Shown: positions 39,561 to 52,763 of the stretch, one piece after another
Numbering within the stretch: the first letter of the stretch is position 1
Layout of the letters: every line of letters begins with the position of its first letter
Source of the DNA: Mansonella perstans
Taxonomy: Eukaryota; Nematoda; Chromadorea; Rhabditida; Onchocercidae
DNA: 64,000 nt
Assembly: GCA_037074765.1 (NCBI GenBank)
Contig: JBAMDO010000069.1
Span: forward strand, 1-64,000
Direction of reading: 5' to 3'
Position numbers and translations under genes: made by a program
Notes under the pieces: model-generated
Database searches by the model: none
The model's input: the letters and a program-made list of their open reading frames with translations, nothing else
Told to the model about the DNA's origin: nothing

Positions 39561-41665
39561 TTCAAATAAGCATTAAAAGATATCTAAAAAAAATTAATAC
39601 TTTGAAAAAGTTACAAATAGAAAATCCCGCAAACAGAAAAAATTAATCAATAAATGTAAATTTAATCAATAAAACGTAAAAATTAAAATTTTCAAACTGT
39701 AAGATACAGAATTTTTCATTGTGACCGGTAATTTTCGTTGCGTGAATTAGTCGATAATTGGAGTACCAATATGTTTCAAGCTGAACTTTCTCTTCTCACT
39801 GTGTAGGTCAATCTCTGTAATTACGTGGACAATTGCGTCTCTGTAATTACGTGGACAATTGCGTGGGACGTTTCGATTCGTTGAGTATGCGTGCTAATTC
39901 ATGTAGTATTGTAACTTATTTATATTCTAGTAAATGATTGTATCCAGTACATTTCAGTATGTAAGCATAAATTTCATTTGTAGGCTGGATAATATTTATT
40001 AAATTCGTTTATGTTCTACTCTCATTGTATTTTTCATTCGTTCATCTATTTGCACTTTTATTTATATCTGACTCAAATGTTAAAGAATATTGACAATTCA
40101 GTATTATTCAATCCTTAACAACTCAGTTATTCAGTACTTGTACTACTAACAATTCAGTACTCATATTCAGTACCTGTATAATTCAAGAAAATTCAGTACT
40201 GTACTTGTAGATCAATTCAAAAATTGTTAGATAAATTTTTATTGCATTATTTTGCTCAAATGATTTGCTTTTGAATTCCACAAATGCAAAATATAGAATA
40301 TATGTTTTATGAGATAATCATGGATCATGAAGTAAAGGAAACAAGTAAAAGACAATTATCCCATATTATCCCATAAGTCCTAACTGGAAAGATAGACAAG
40401 AAGAGAGGGAGAGAGAGAGAGAGAGAAGAAAGGATGAAAAAGAAAGAAAAAAAAGTGTGGGAAAGAATGGTTTTGTTGAAAAGCAACAAAATTGATAAGA
40501 GTAAATTTAACTGAATAGATCTGGATAATTCTCTCTTATTTGCCTCATATCATTTCATTCCACTTTTTTTTTTATAGTTTACTTTTTAAAAGGATTTCTA
40601 TAAGTTGTTTAATAGTACTGTCATTGTTTTAACAAATTTTTGAGCCTTTTATTTATTTATACTTGTAATTATAGAACTCGTTTTGTTTAATTATAGAATA
40701 TAATAGATCCCATCTATTGTCAATGAAGTCCTCAGCAATATTGCTTGCAATTATCATTTGAAGTATGAATTTAAAATTTAATTATTCCAGAAAAAAAATT
40801 AAGTTTCCAGCGATGTTACAATAGTTGAAGCTAATACAAAATTTTCACTTTTCGGCTCCCTTGTGATATAGATTCAAATATTCGTGTTTGAATTATAAAA
40901 CTCCTTTTGTAATTGTAGAACTTGTAATTAATTACAACTCCTTTTGTAATTATAGAACTTATACTTGTAATTATGGAACTCCTTTTGTAATTATAGAACT
41001 CGTTTTGTAATTATAGAACGCCGTCTACCATTAGATGAAATGCTTAATATTGATTCAATTAATGAATTGTTTATCAAATGCAGTTGATCTGTCGATCTAA
41101 ATCGATCTGTAGTAAATTGGAAAATAATTAAACAATTCAATTCAGTGTGAGAAATATTGATGATATTAGTAATTGGCTATGTATTGTAGAAAAAGTATTA
41201 AAATGATTAAATGGGAATATCAAAAAAATTTTTGCTTTATTAGATTTGTTAATTAGTGTAGTTATCATCACCTACACAATAATATTTATTTTTTAATTAG
41301 TGTAATTATCACATACACAATAATATTTTGTTCCTTGACCCGTTTGTTTCTTCCTGTGTGATTGATTGGATGGATGCACACATTCGATTGCTACTTTCAT
41401 CGTTGTTCAATTTTCTCTTTTCTTTTTAATATGTTAATGTTAATTATGTTTCAGTACGCGCTAACAGCTTCGTCACCAGTGTGTGTCGTGTGTAGTGTGT
41501 GCGTGCGAGTGTGTCTGAGTGAGTGTGCGCGTATTACAAGTGTGAAAGATATATTTTCGAAAAGGAAAGTAGTCGAAAGATCAGGAAGTGTGCAACAACC
41601 ACAAGTATCGGAAGTAGTATTTGACGCACGTTGAATCATCTAGCCGTTCTGGTTTATGTGAAAAT
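39561..41665. other. Divergent intergenic region between GCP and xpo-1
   Basis: About 2.1 kb that must carry the promoters of both genes. It holds short tandem repeats: a 26-bp unit CTCTGTAATTACGTGGACAA... twice (39815-39866), CAGTAC words (40095-40210), a GA tract (40403-40425), several copies of CTTTTGTAATTATAGAAC-like units (40900-41020) and a roughly 46-bp duplication (41250-41330). A TTTCAG at 41451-41454 is a candidate acceptor for a trans-spliced leader or 5'UTR exon of xpo-1, and a GT/GC-rich tract follows it (41479-41532). No exon is supported. Confidence 0.55.
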
Positions 41666-44600
41666 ATGACAATGATGACCGTTGCGGCTTTGCAAAAGGC
41701 CGGTGAAGCATTACTGTCATCGGAGAAAATCGAAATACCACTTCTTGACCAGGTATTTTTTTTAAATGGTTTCTCTAGTTGTGCTTGCAACTTATCTTGA
41801 CTTTTTCATCAGTAGTTTTGATTTAATCCTAATATCATAACTGATATGTTTCTTTGTTTATAGTCCTGATCTCTAACTATCACTGTTGTTGATTTTTCAT
41901 CTAGAATCTTATCTCTCCATTTCACTTACCATAGTTCTTACCTCATACTTCTTTTATTTAAATGTAAAACTTTCAGATTTTTGCTGATTGATAAAATGCA
42001 AAAAATTATAAGGTCATTTTCAGGTTGTGAATATAATGAATCAATCGACAGGTGAAACTCAGCAACTTGCATCAAAAATTCTGACAGAACTAAAGCAAAA
42101 GGACACATCATGGACACGTGTTGATGGTATTTTAGAGTACAGTCAATTGATTGAAACGAAATATTACGCGTTACAAATACTTGAATCATTGATTGAAACT
42201 CGTTGGAAATCATTGCCACGTGAGCAGTGTGAAGGTATAAAATGAATTTGATTACGGCTTATGATGAAATACTATCCATTTAAGAAAGAAAGTGATCAGT
42301 CAGAAAGTTACAAGAATATTATGTCGTGGTGGAGACAGTGAGACAATGGTACTCCCAATTATGTTGAGAACAAAAACGGTCACGTGTTATGTATTTGGTG
42401 TTGGAGATCGAATTCTAATGATACTAAGCGATCCACTGAAGAATCGGACTAGTTCGAAACGGTGCATACATAGAGAAATACACTGAGCTAAAATAGTGCC
42501 AAATAAGATTTGGGATGGAATATGCTGGACATTTCAATATATCATATTCTATCTGACATATTTTAGGCATAAAATCATTCATTGTTGAATTGGTGATAAA
42601 GATCAGCAGTGAGGAAATTACAAGTCCACAAATTAAAACGTATCTTCAGAAGTTGAATTTAGTTCTTGTACAGGTTAACATTATATACATACATTTATTT
42701 ATATTTTATTTTTTGTCTCTTGTATGTCGTTTATACACTCTTATTCATTTGTCTAACATTATAACCCTACGTATTTCTAGATCGTTAAACAGGAGTGGCC
42801 AAAGCACTGGCCAACATTTATGGCCGATATCGTTGGTGCTAGCAAAGTGAATGATAATCTTTGCTTGAATAACATGATCATTTTACGTTTGCTCAGGTTA
42901 ATTTTTATCCATACATAAATGAATCAAGTAACTCAGATTAAGGTGATGATTAAAGTTTATCCTTATATTTGCGCTCGGAAATGCCAGAATGATAATGTAG
43001 TGATTTCGGTATGATAAACGATATAGCATTTTTATCATCATTTTTAGTTCCTTTAAAATTTATGGCTGTTCTCAAATTTATGGTTATTCTCTCAAGGTTA
43101 CTGCAAAGATCCTCATTGCCACATGATTTTGGTAATAGCTTCCTTTATTATTTCAGTGAAGAAGTATTTGATTTTGACGGTGAAATGACTCAGGCAAAAG
43201 CTCATCATCTAAAGAAGACATTTTGCAGCGAATTTCAAGCAGTCTTCAATCTATGTTATACAGTCATGGTAAATGGTTTAAAATGAAAACTGAACCTTAA
43301 GGAAATGCGATAAGGCAAAAGTTTTGATTGAAATATAAGATTATATTTTCCCAGGAATCATCTGATAATGCACCATTAGTGGATGCTACATTGCATACGT
43401 TACATCGCTTCATGAGCTGGATTCCTGTTGGATATATTTTTGAGACGAACTTGATCGATTTACTCACTAAAAAGGTACTTATTTCTATATAATTTGGTTT
43501 TGAATAATTCAAAACAAATGAAATGAATCTTACATCGCTGTAGCAATGCTGCTGTTGCTGTAAGGTGACATTTTACATAATTTTTCGAAATAAGGCGATG
43601 GAACTCGCAATATCAGTTGGCCAATTTTTACAGTGAATAGCTGAATATTTGATTTATCTCTTGATCATTGGGAGATCCTTCAGTTATGTGTAATGTTCGA
43701 CAAAAGAAATTTCGTTAAATTTTAACTTTATTAAAAATCTGCTCCTTCTTATGTACTTAAATAGCTATTGTCATAGTTATCGATGCTGCACAAATAATTC
43801 CTCAGCAGTTAAATCAAATTCTCCATAATCTTTTATCTTTCGATATCACTTGTTGTTTATCTGATTTTTCCAATTTGCCGAGTTCGTTTTTTTGCAAAAA
43901 GATGAGAATATTACAGTGGTGTCACTAAAATTTTCCGTAATATACCTGCTCCAAAACAGAATGCACTAATGAACATAGAGAATGCAGTGACTTTTGTCTT
44001 TTCAGTTCCTTGGAGTGGCAATGTTTCGGTGTATTACAGTGCAATGTTTGAGTGAAATTGCATCGCTCAGTGTTGCACAAATGGAGCAACAAAATGAACT
44101 TTATATAAATCAACTCAAGTCGTTGTTTAGAAATTCAATGATGCAGGTCAACTTTTGGTTCGCAGCAACTTAAAATTTAGAATTCTTTTCATTAATTTTG
44201 TTGTCATTTCTTAATATTGAGAGTTAGTCTGTATGTCATTTGATAACTTAGTAAGCTGAAACATCCGATTCCACTTATATGATTTTGATGGCCCTTCTTT
44301 TTTTGTTTTTTTTTCAACTGTTTTTCTTTCTTAATATTCTTTTTGTTCCTCAGTCGGACAATTTTAGCAGGACTTGTGATTGCGTTGCAATAACAAAATA
44401 GAATTGTATGAATTTGTAACTTTTGCAGAATTGTTTTTTTTTTTGAGATATCCAATGTAAAGGTCATTGAAAATCTCGAGATATTACAGATTATGAATAC
44501 GATTGATCCATCAGTTGATCTCTCAGATGCTTATCGACGTGGTACTGATGCTGACCAAAAGTTTATAGCCAATTTGGCACAATTTTTGGGAACATTTCTA

Positions 44601-47600
44601 AAGGAAAATTCTCAGCTTGTTGAAGTTTTTGGTGATAAAACAGACGATTTAGATCTGAAAAATGCTCACGAAATGGTAAATTATGTTCATTAGTAATTTG
44701 GCTACCTTAGATACGCAGAGAGAATATTTATCTTCCGCTGTTTAGCTTCCCCAACAATATAAGTTGGAATTGTAAGATTCTTCTTAAATAAAGCAAGGGT
44801 AATGTATAAGGAAAGATGGGCGTTCTAAGGTTAATTTACCTGATTATTTTTATTCAAGCGTTTATATTATTTGCTGCTTCTTTTTATCTTGAAATATTAT
44901 TTCAGGCATTGCAATATTTGTTGAGGATAAGTATGGTTGATGACGTCGAAGTATTCAAAATTTGTCTAGAATACTGGAATTGGCTTTGTGCGGAACTATA
45001 CCGAGAATTCCCATTCCAAATTGATCGTCCAATAATAAGTGCATTTCCAATGTTCGTCGGACAGCAAGAACCTCCTCGACGTTTACTGTACAACAATGTT
45101 TTATCCGAGGTTTGGTCATAATTAAATTTTTTCTTCAACTTTCCGATATTATCAAGCAAAGCTAGAGCCGTGATTAAGCATTTCCAACTAAAAATAATGC
45201 ATTTCATAAAATATGAAGTAATGCATAAAACAAGCTGCGCGATTTATAAGCAGGTGCTTTTGAAATTTTCTGTCGATTTTCAGGATTAAGCATTTTGAGC
45301 TGTATTTACATTAATTAAAGTGTGGTATTTTAATTCAAATTTTGGACTATGTTTAATGTTTTGCAGTTACGTCTAGTAATGATCTCAAGGATGGCAAAGC
45401 CAGAAGAAGTTCTTGTCGTTGAAAATGATCAAGGCGAAGTGGTACGCGAACTTATCAAAGATACCGATTCAATTACACTTTACAAAACAATGAGAGAAAC
45501 ATTGGGTATGGATTTTGTATTCAAGCTTTTCAAATTAAAAGGGAGCACTCAGATTCATTGTAGTGGTGCCTCAAAAATTCTTGTTAACTTCTAAAGTAGA
45601 AAGATGGAAAACGAATCGAAATGTACATCTAGTTGGCAAAATGTGATTTTGAATTTTTTAATATTAATTGCAGTTTATTTAACTCACCTTGACTACAAGG
45701 ATACAGAAATGAAAATGACTGAGAAATTGCAAAATCAGGTCAATGGCAAGGAATGGTCATGGAAAAATCTGAATACGGTAATATTTATTTTTTAAAGTTA
45801 CGGAAAGGTGTGTACCTTTATGCGATACAATTTGCTGAATAGCAGCTATACATGGCCATTAATTTTCTTGTGTAAATGAAGAATTTTATTTTTTAGCTTT
45901 GCTGGGCAATTGGTTCAATCAGTGGAGCAATGATGGAAGAGGATGAAAAACGTTTCTTAGTTGGAGTAATCAAAGGTATTTTTTAACTACCTGTAGATGC
46001 TTCAGACTGTTGTATATTTGAAGATGTGCGGTAAATAAAACTAGTATTCATGAGACTGGAATTTTTTCGCAGATTTACTCGGATTATGTGAGCAGAAACG
46101 TGGTAAAGACAATAAATCAGTGATCGCATCGAATATAATGTACGTCGTCGGACAGTATCCACGTTTTCTTCGAGCACATTGGAAATTCTTGAAGACTGTT
46201 ATTAACAAACTTTTCGAATTTATGCACGAAACACATGAGGGAGTGCAAGATATGGCTTGTGATACGTTTATTAAAGTAGCCCATAAATGCAAGCGTCATT
46301 TTGTGCTGGTATGATTTTCATTTCTGCTTAGACTTTTTTAAAATAGTGAAATCTAAATAATTTTAAAGGATTCGTTGATAATGGATTTATCAGAATTTAC
46401 TTTTGAGAAATTTCTGTTTAGTTAAAAAAAAGGTAATTGAATTTATTAACTAGTTTAAAATGAATTTTTTCATTCTTACGATTTCTTTCTTTTAACAAAT
46501 TAATTGTCTTAGTATTAACTGCTCCATACTCCTTAGAATTAAAATTTTTTAGAATGTAGAGAAAGCTTGCGAAAGCAATGAATTAACAGTGTTTGCAGCA
46601 GTGTTATAAGAAAATCCCTTTTAGATGCTTAACAAATACAAATAATTCATAATAATCATTATTGCCTATTAATTTATGTGCTTTGTATAATGTACATTTG
46701 AAAATGCATCTCATCGAAATTTCAGACCCAAGCAGGTGAAACAGGTCCATTTATCGACGAAATTTTGAGCGGACTGAATTCAATCATTTGTGACTTATCT
46801 CCGCAACAGGTTCACGTATTTTATGAAGCTGTTGGTTGTCTCATATCGGCACAAACTGATCCGGCTATTCGTGAAAGCCTTATTGAACGCCTTATGCAAC
46901 TACCAAACTCGATTTGGGAAGAAATTATTTCACATGCCAGTCAGGTTGAAAGTTTTCTTAGTTTTAGTGCTTTCCATTTGATATCAAGCTTTGATATCAA
47001 ACTGAACAGACGAAAAGTTCCTTGTGTTAAAGAAATTGCATATACTGTTGATGGGTAAGTAGAATACTTAGTTGATGGGGATTTTGATACATGCTATCGT
47101 TTACAATGCTTGATAAACAGAAGATGGAATACGGAATCTGAAAGTTTATCTTACTATATATTTGCTTAGTTGTAAAACATCACGACAATCATTTGATCAT
47201 TTGACAGAAGGTTGATAACAAAAGGAGTTTTTTACTGAACTTTGCTTAACATGAATTTGAAATGATCCAGGTAAGGCGATTTTTAGCAGATTTTTAGCAA
47301 TGATTGTATTAAAGTAGCTTTTTGTTTTTTTGAAATTGTGGTAAGAGAAATGGATAAAAATTTATACGTTTCAGGATATTAGTGTAATGAAAGAACAAGA
47401 TGTTGTTAAAAATATTGTTAATATCTTGAAAACAAATGTTGCTGCTTGTCGTTCGATTGGAGAGCCATTCATTTGTCAGGTTTGCTTAGTGCTCAATTTT
47501 ACTTTTGCCAGAAAGTTTCAGGAAGAATTCCCTGAAATAAATCATTTCTTGTAATATTTCGAGTTTCCAGCTGTCGAAAATTTACCTGGATATGTTGAAT

Positions 47601-50090
47601 GTTTACAAAGTTACTTCGGAAAATATCAGTGGTTTGGTGGCGCAGTCAGGTGAGGAGATTCTCAAGCAGCCTCTGTTGAAGCAGATGAGAGCTGTCAAAC
47701 GTGAAATACTGACACTTATTTCAACATGGGTTGGTAAAACACAGGATGCAAATGTAAGATTTCTTACTGGAAAAAGCAAAAGGAAAATGTTCCACAATAA
47801 TAGAGTAGTGATTTCTTACATTTCACTATTTTACTAGATTTTCTGGTAACTAAGGTAGCGAAATATTCAAGTTTTATAGTTAACTACCACTTGTATTTCG
47901 CTGGATTGAAGGTTTACCTATGATCGATTTTTCGAGAAAATTTATTTCAGGTTATATTAGAAAACTTTGTTCCTCCATTGTTTGATGCAGTTCTTTTTGA
48001 TTATCAGCGTAATTGTGCAGCAGCACGTGAACCAAAAGTCCTTTCATTACTGTCTATTATCGTTTCGCAGCTACAGGTATGTTAATTGTGGTTGAATTTT
48101 TTGGTTTTTGAATTTTTAATTGCCAAATATCTCTGGGACGTTTTTATCTCATGAACCTACCATACAGACTGAAAATGAATGGGTCAGTTTCTCCATATGG
48201 TGTAAAAGGTCAGTAAGCGTTGAATTTCTCATATCTTTTTGATTTTTTCATTACGTTTTTAAAAAATCCATTGCTTGCGTTGTAGTAAATTTGAATTTCT
48301 TTTTCTTGCAGTCGTCAATTAATCCAGAAGTTATTCGTATACTGGATGCTGTCTTTACTTGCACTCTGGAGATGATTAATCGCGATATGGAGGAGTATCC
48401 AGAACATCGTCTGAACTTTTTCAGTCTTCTCCAAGCTTTAAATCATGAATGCTTTGATGTGCTAATATCACTTCCTCCCGAACATTTTCGTTTGATTGTA
48501 GATGCAGTTGTTTGGGCTTTCAAGCATACAATGAGAAATGTTGCAGAAATCGGTGTGTTTTTTTTCCTTGCGGAATTAATTCCATTTTTCGAAGATTTCA
48601 CAGGATAAGGTTCTGAAAAATCAAAGCTTTTCTCTGAACATTGCAATGAATAGATCAATAAACAGGACTGATATGTTTAATTTTTGTAGCAATTAAGTAA
48701 AATAAAAAGGAATCATTCTTATAGGTTTGGATATCCTGAAGGATATGCTTACGCAGTTCGGTGCGCATAGAGATAGAGAACGGGCGCAAAGTTTCTACAA
48801 GCACTTTTTCATGGAAGTACTTGTCCATGTACTAACTGTTGTCACCGACAGTAACCAAATCAAAATTCTCGGTATGTATGTTAGAACTTTATTAATATGT
48901 GTGCATACTTACAGTTTCCATCATCTTAGACACTTTTATTTTCGTCGCTCAGATCTGTTGCAATCTCTTTCGTATCTGTATTATCCTTCATTTCTACTAC
49001 GCTTTCTCATAAACTATTTATACCACTATTAGTATTGTTTTTGTATTCTTGTGTTGTCGCTGCATGTATTAACATTATCATTATTATGGTTTCTATTGCT
49101 ATAACAATAATAATAGGAATAAAAAATATAACAAAATTTTTTTTTGTAGGATTATCGTGCTATGCTGATATTTTGTGTACCTTATTCTATGCAGCCGAAG
49201 TATCCATCACTGAGCAACTTAATCCACCTCAGTCAAATATCGATTATATTTACATGCACATCAGCGAAACTTTTGCTCAAGCATTTGACAATTTGACGCC
49301 GTAAGTTTGTGTTTTTTCTTTCTGTCGGTGGCGTGACATGATGAGTAGTATTGACTGAATTTTTTCGTCTCCTAATTTTTAAAATATCACTGGAAATTGG
49401 TTAGTTCTGCAGATCATCATTTCGAGTTAGTTTTGGAATATTTAATAATTTGACTGTATTTCTAGTTGTGTTTTAGAGACCAAATTCGTGTTACAGTCAA
49501 AGGCTTTTTTTCATTCAATATCGATTCAGTAAAAATGAAGAATCATTTGCGTGATTTTTTGGTCCAGATCAAGGTGAACTTATCCTCTTACCATTTTTAT
49601 CAGCTATGTTTTGTTGAACTATGAACTAAAAATCTATTTTGAGCTTTCATGTGCATGCAATGGAAAGGATTGAATTGGAGAATGGATTAATAAGATTGCT
49701 GTTTTTTTTTTGAAATATTATGGAACATCGTTGTGCTGCTGTGTGTTAAGAATGAATGAATGCATATTTATTTGGAAGATTGTCGTTGCAGTTCTTTTTT
49801 TCAATGCCATGCTTTACATTTGTTTGCTTTTTTGCAGGAGAGGGTTGGTGAAGATACATCTGATTTGTTCATTGAGGAGCGTGAACAAGAAATTCAAAAT
49901 GTTCAAAATGCAAAGAAAGAGGTAAGAGAGGCGTATTTTTGATGAATTTTGATGCTTAAATTGTAAATTAAAACTGAATTAGCTTTATTTGCAGATTCGA
50001 TTTTTAATTTCTTATATATTTTAATTTCTTATATAGGTTCCGGGTATGCTTAATCCACACGAGATCGCTGATGATGATTCAATGAAATAA
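41666..50090 (+). CDS. xpo-1: Exportin-1 (CRM1/XPO1), nuclear export receptor
   Basis: Karyopherin that binds leucine-rich nuclear export signals with RanGTP and carries cargo through nuclear pores. Twenty-three exons in consistent phase encode 1082 aa (human about 1071): 41666-41752, 42024-42234, 42567-42673, 42781-42896, 43157-43268, 43355-43474, 44006-44146, 44490-44675, 44906-45109, 45367-45505, 45674-45777, 45897-45975, 46073-46308, 46726-46944, 47375-47479, 47571-47753, 47951-48076, 48312-48552, 48725-48871, 49150-49300, 49477-49573, 49838-49921, 50037-50090. An importin-beta N-terminal repeat (residues about 30-100, [15 protein letters not shown]) is followed by the Xpo1 region ([16 protein letters not shown]). 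The NES-groove block has [14 protein letters not shown] and [17 protein letters not shown]1 C-terminal repeats follow, and the tail is [17 protein letters not shown], close to the human VPGIFNPHEI end. Cys541 (TGT at 46087-46089) corresponds to human Cys528, the leptomycin B site. AATAAA occurs at 50100, very close to the stop. The ATG with in-frame [17 protein letters not shown] was chosen as the first start; Met3 or Met4 could also serve. Confidence 0.97.
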
Positions 50091-50316
50091 AAAAATGGGA
50101 ATAAAAACAGAGAAAAGAAAAAGTAACTCTCATTCTCCTCCCACCTGTTGTTTATCTGTTTGTTCGTAAACACTTTTTTTGTTTACTTCATCGAAATTTT
50201 AATTTTTCTCCAAATTCCAATGCATTGTCATATTTTTTTAGTATAACAATTTGCAATTATTCTTCCCATATTTTCCTATAGTTTTGCGGAGTTTATTATA
50301 TATTTGTTTATTTGTC

Positions 50317-50318
<2 letters not shown>

Positions 50319-50348
<30 letters not shown>
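50319..50348. repeat. Poly-T tract of about 30 bases in the xpo-1 3' flank
   Basis: A T run of about 30 bases (about 15 in the duplicate near 60854-60868). Length differences like this are typical of homopolymer slippage and mark a place where the assembly may be imprecise. Confidence 0.8.
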
Positions 50349-50350
<2 letters not shown>

Positions 50351-50992
50351 ATATAACCACTACAAAATTCAGTTTGTTTTCTGATAAGTGACAAGTTTTT
50401 AAAGAGTATTTGGTGTAAAATTGTATTTAACTTTTTCAACTACGTATTTGTTTTACAAAAGTCTAACTCGCCGATATCTCATTTATTTGGCAGCCAATTT
50501 ATTGACTCGTCAAAACACCAATTGTTTACTGAATGAAATGTTTTTTTTTTCACTCATTATTAGATCTTAACTGAAAACCAAAATTCTTGTACAAATGATG
50601 ATGATATGGTGTCAGTGGCAGATTCAAAACAGCATCGTATCTATACAGATCTCCTACAAAAAAATCTATAATATATGCATATTCTGTTCCCCTCTTCTTT
50701 GAAGTGTCATCAAAATTCCTCTTTAGTCGTATTAAATTTTTGTTGCATTAATTTTAGTCGCGTTTTGTTTCATTTCAATAATGCTTTCTGATTTCCGTAA
50801 TTTCTTTTGTTGGTATAGTTATCAGTTTAAATTTCACTCATTTTTTTTCAGAATATATTTGAAAAACATTGTGTATCATGGATATATCAATCACTATATA
50901 CATTTACTTCATTCCACATCAGTCCTAACTTAACTGTGTTCCAGAGTTGAATATATGACCCAAAACATGACCTATTCCAGTGAAATATCCAT

Positions 50993-52709
50993 TCAAGGAT
51001 GAACAAGTGTCCGAGACTGAGATTTACAATTTGACACTTCGGATATCTTCTTTTTTTTGTCGTAAGCTTCCGGTTCTTTGACTTTAATAAAGTTACCTGC
51101 AAATAATTATTGATACTAGCTACACCTTCATATTAAAAAAAACTTGTTATACACCAAGCACTTCAATCTACCTCCACAAGTCATCTGATGTTCCTTCCAC
51201 CAAAAATCATTCTTTCCTGGAGCACGATTCATTGATCGCTTCACCCAACCATAAAATGGAGGACGCATCCTGAAGAAACATATGCAACGCACATATCATT
51301 TTCATCAGTGCTTTCGTTCCATTTATATTACATAAAATTCAACGAAAATATTAATTACCACCATTACCATTACTATTATTACTATTACTATTACTATTAA
51401 TAGCAATGCATCCAAAAATACAACTACAATTACAACTGCAATTACAACTGCAACTATAACTACAATTACAACTACAATCTCAATTACAACTGCAGCTACA
51501 ACTACAGCTACAGTTATTACTATCAACACAACTACTGTTGTTTCAAATGTACGCATAATTTAATTTAATGGGCCAATACTTTCATTCACTGAAATATTAT
51601 TAGACAAACTGAAGTTACATTCTTAAAATCGAATGCATGTGTAATGAAAGTCTTAATAAATCGCAACCGGTAAAACAACTAGTGAAAGTCTTAACAATAA
51701 AATATTTAAAATTATGAAAGTCCTAATAACCGGCAAACTAATTTACCGGCAAGGTCCAGTGCATCTCCACCAGTGTTTTTGGTGATACGTCACTTCATTA
51801 TGAAAATTGTGATAAATAGTGATATTTGTCCCTGCTCTCATGTTAATACGACGCATATGGAATTGAAACATTGGTCCATGTCCGTCACGATCTCTATAAT
51901 AAACAGATATCTAATATTAGAACAGTTATATACAATACTAGGTATACATATGATACTAAAATTGGTGATAAAGTAATGTGAAAAACAATAACAATAGAGC
52001 GCGAAAATTCTTAGAGCTATAAACTATAAAATTATGCCAAAATTTTAATTCTGCAAATATTCAGTTTTAATGAAAAATTATTACACAACACCGTTGGAGA
52101 GAAATAAAAAAGCATGGATCATCTCGTGCAGCAATGTTTCCACCATGTCTTTTCGTGGTCGATACTGCAGAAGTGGCTTACTGAGTCGGATGGAACAAAA
52201 TCTACCTTTACTTTCAAAACTACATAAACCTGCACATCTGTAAATAGACTTTTCATTATTTTCAAAAATTATCATTAAGATTTCCAATACAATACATCCT
52301 GTCAAAAGAAATACGCAGTACAAGGAAAAAATAGGATTTCCCAATCGCAGAAGAATCTAAAGGTCTCCAGCGCTGTGAAAAGATAAATCTTCAGGCCTAA
52401 TTTCAACTAGAAACTTTAAATGGAAGCTTACGAGGTCATTCGAGAACTCCATTTCACTTCACATGCAGCCAGTCTTCCACTGAAAAAAGTATCATCATAT
52501 TGCAGGAAAAGCGCATGCAAATCTGGAGTTGGGTCGATTGTTTCCCAAATGGGATCCACCAAATTAAGTTGAGCTGTTCTGTCAGATGATGAGCTGGATG
52601 TCGAGGTTGCCTAAATTTCAAAAACTTTTATAACCACCAAAACTCTATGGGTAAAAGATAATACCGTATTAATCCAGTTCCAATCCTGTATTCGCGAACA
52701 CATTTCCAT
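50993..52709 (-). CDS. dvc-1: DVC-1/SPRTN-like SprT metalloprotease, copy A, C-terminally truncated
   Basis: SPRTN/DVC-1 proteases degrade DNA-protein crosslinks at replication forks. Exons: 52709-52665, 52610-52432, 52237-52085, 51893-51747, 51269-51172 and 51096-50993, with matching phases. Order: MEMCSRIQDWNWINT start; LVDPIWETIDPTPDLHALF; EVKWSSRMTSCAGLCSFE; FCSIRLSKPLL; catalytic HEMIH in ETLLHEMIHAFLFLSN; GHGPMFQFHMRRIN with the family's conserved GHGPEF/HM pattern; zinc-ribbon HWWRCTGPC...PPFYGWVKR...FWWKEHQMTCGG; then VKEPEAYDKKKK. The frame stops soon after, at 50995-50993. Relative to copy B there is a 6-bp insertion and a net -1 shift exactly where B has the PIP-box-like QSSLNGYF, and downstream sequence including the UBZ finger is deleted. 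The predicted product is about 240 aa, catalytic but lacking PCNA- and ubiquitin-binding tails. It may be a functional short form or a pseudogene. The start codon was chosen because it precedes a GTATTA donor in phase. Confidence 0.85.
51357..51534. repeat. Hexanucleotide/trinucleotide-like microsatellite (copy A)
   Basis: Runs of ATTACT/ATTACC units followed by ACTACAATTACAACTGCA-type 6-bp units, lying in the intron between dvc-1 copy A exons 4 and 5. An open minus frame across it (51323-51556, Val/Ile-rich) is a product of the repeat. The same array occurs at 62775-62952. Confidence 0.88.
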
Positions 52710-52763
52710 ATGCTATTTGAACTTGATTATCTAACACTTAAGACTTACCGTTGCAAAACTGTA

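Larger units (their letters stand above)
50091..52709. repeat. Segmental duplication, copy A (xpo-1 3' flank plus dvc-1)
   Basis: Homologous to 60626-64000 in the same orientation. Similarity starts just after the xpo-1 stop codon (shared AATAAAAACAGAG). It continues through 3' flank words such as CAACTACGTATTTGTTTTAC and CAGATTCAAAACAGCATCG. It is interrupted near 50953 by a deletion of about 905 bp relative to copy B, then resumes and is nearly identical from about 51050 onwards. Copy B runs off the window, so the far end of the duplication is unknown; 52709 is only the dvc-1 start. Confidence 0.92.

Noticed and set aside
41451..41639. Minus ORF opposite the xpo-1 5' flank
   Set aside because: Arises from the GT/CA-rich tract; no family or splice context.
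50887..51102. 71-codon minus ORF over dvc-1 copy A last exon
   Set aside because: It is an out-of-frame reading of the dvc-1 exon; the true frame is GNFIKVKEPEAYDKKKK.
51323..51556. Val/Ile-rich 77-codon minus ORF (also at 62741-62974)
   Set aside because: It is the translation of the hexanucleotide microsatellite in a dvc-1 intron.
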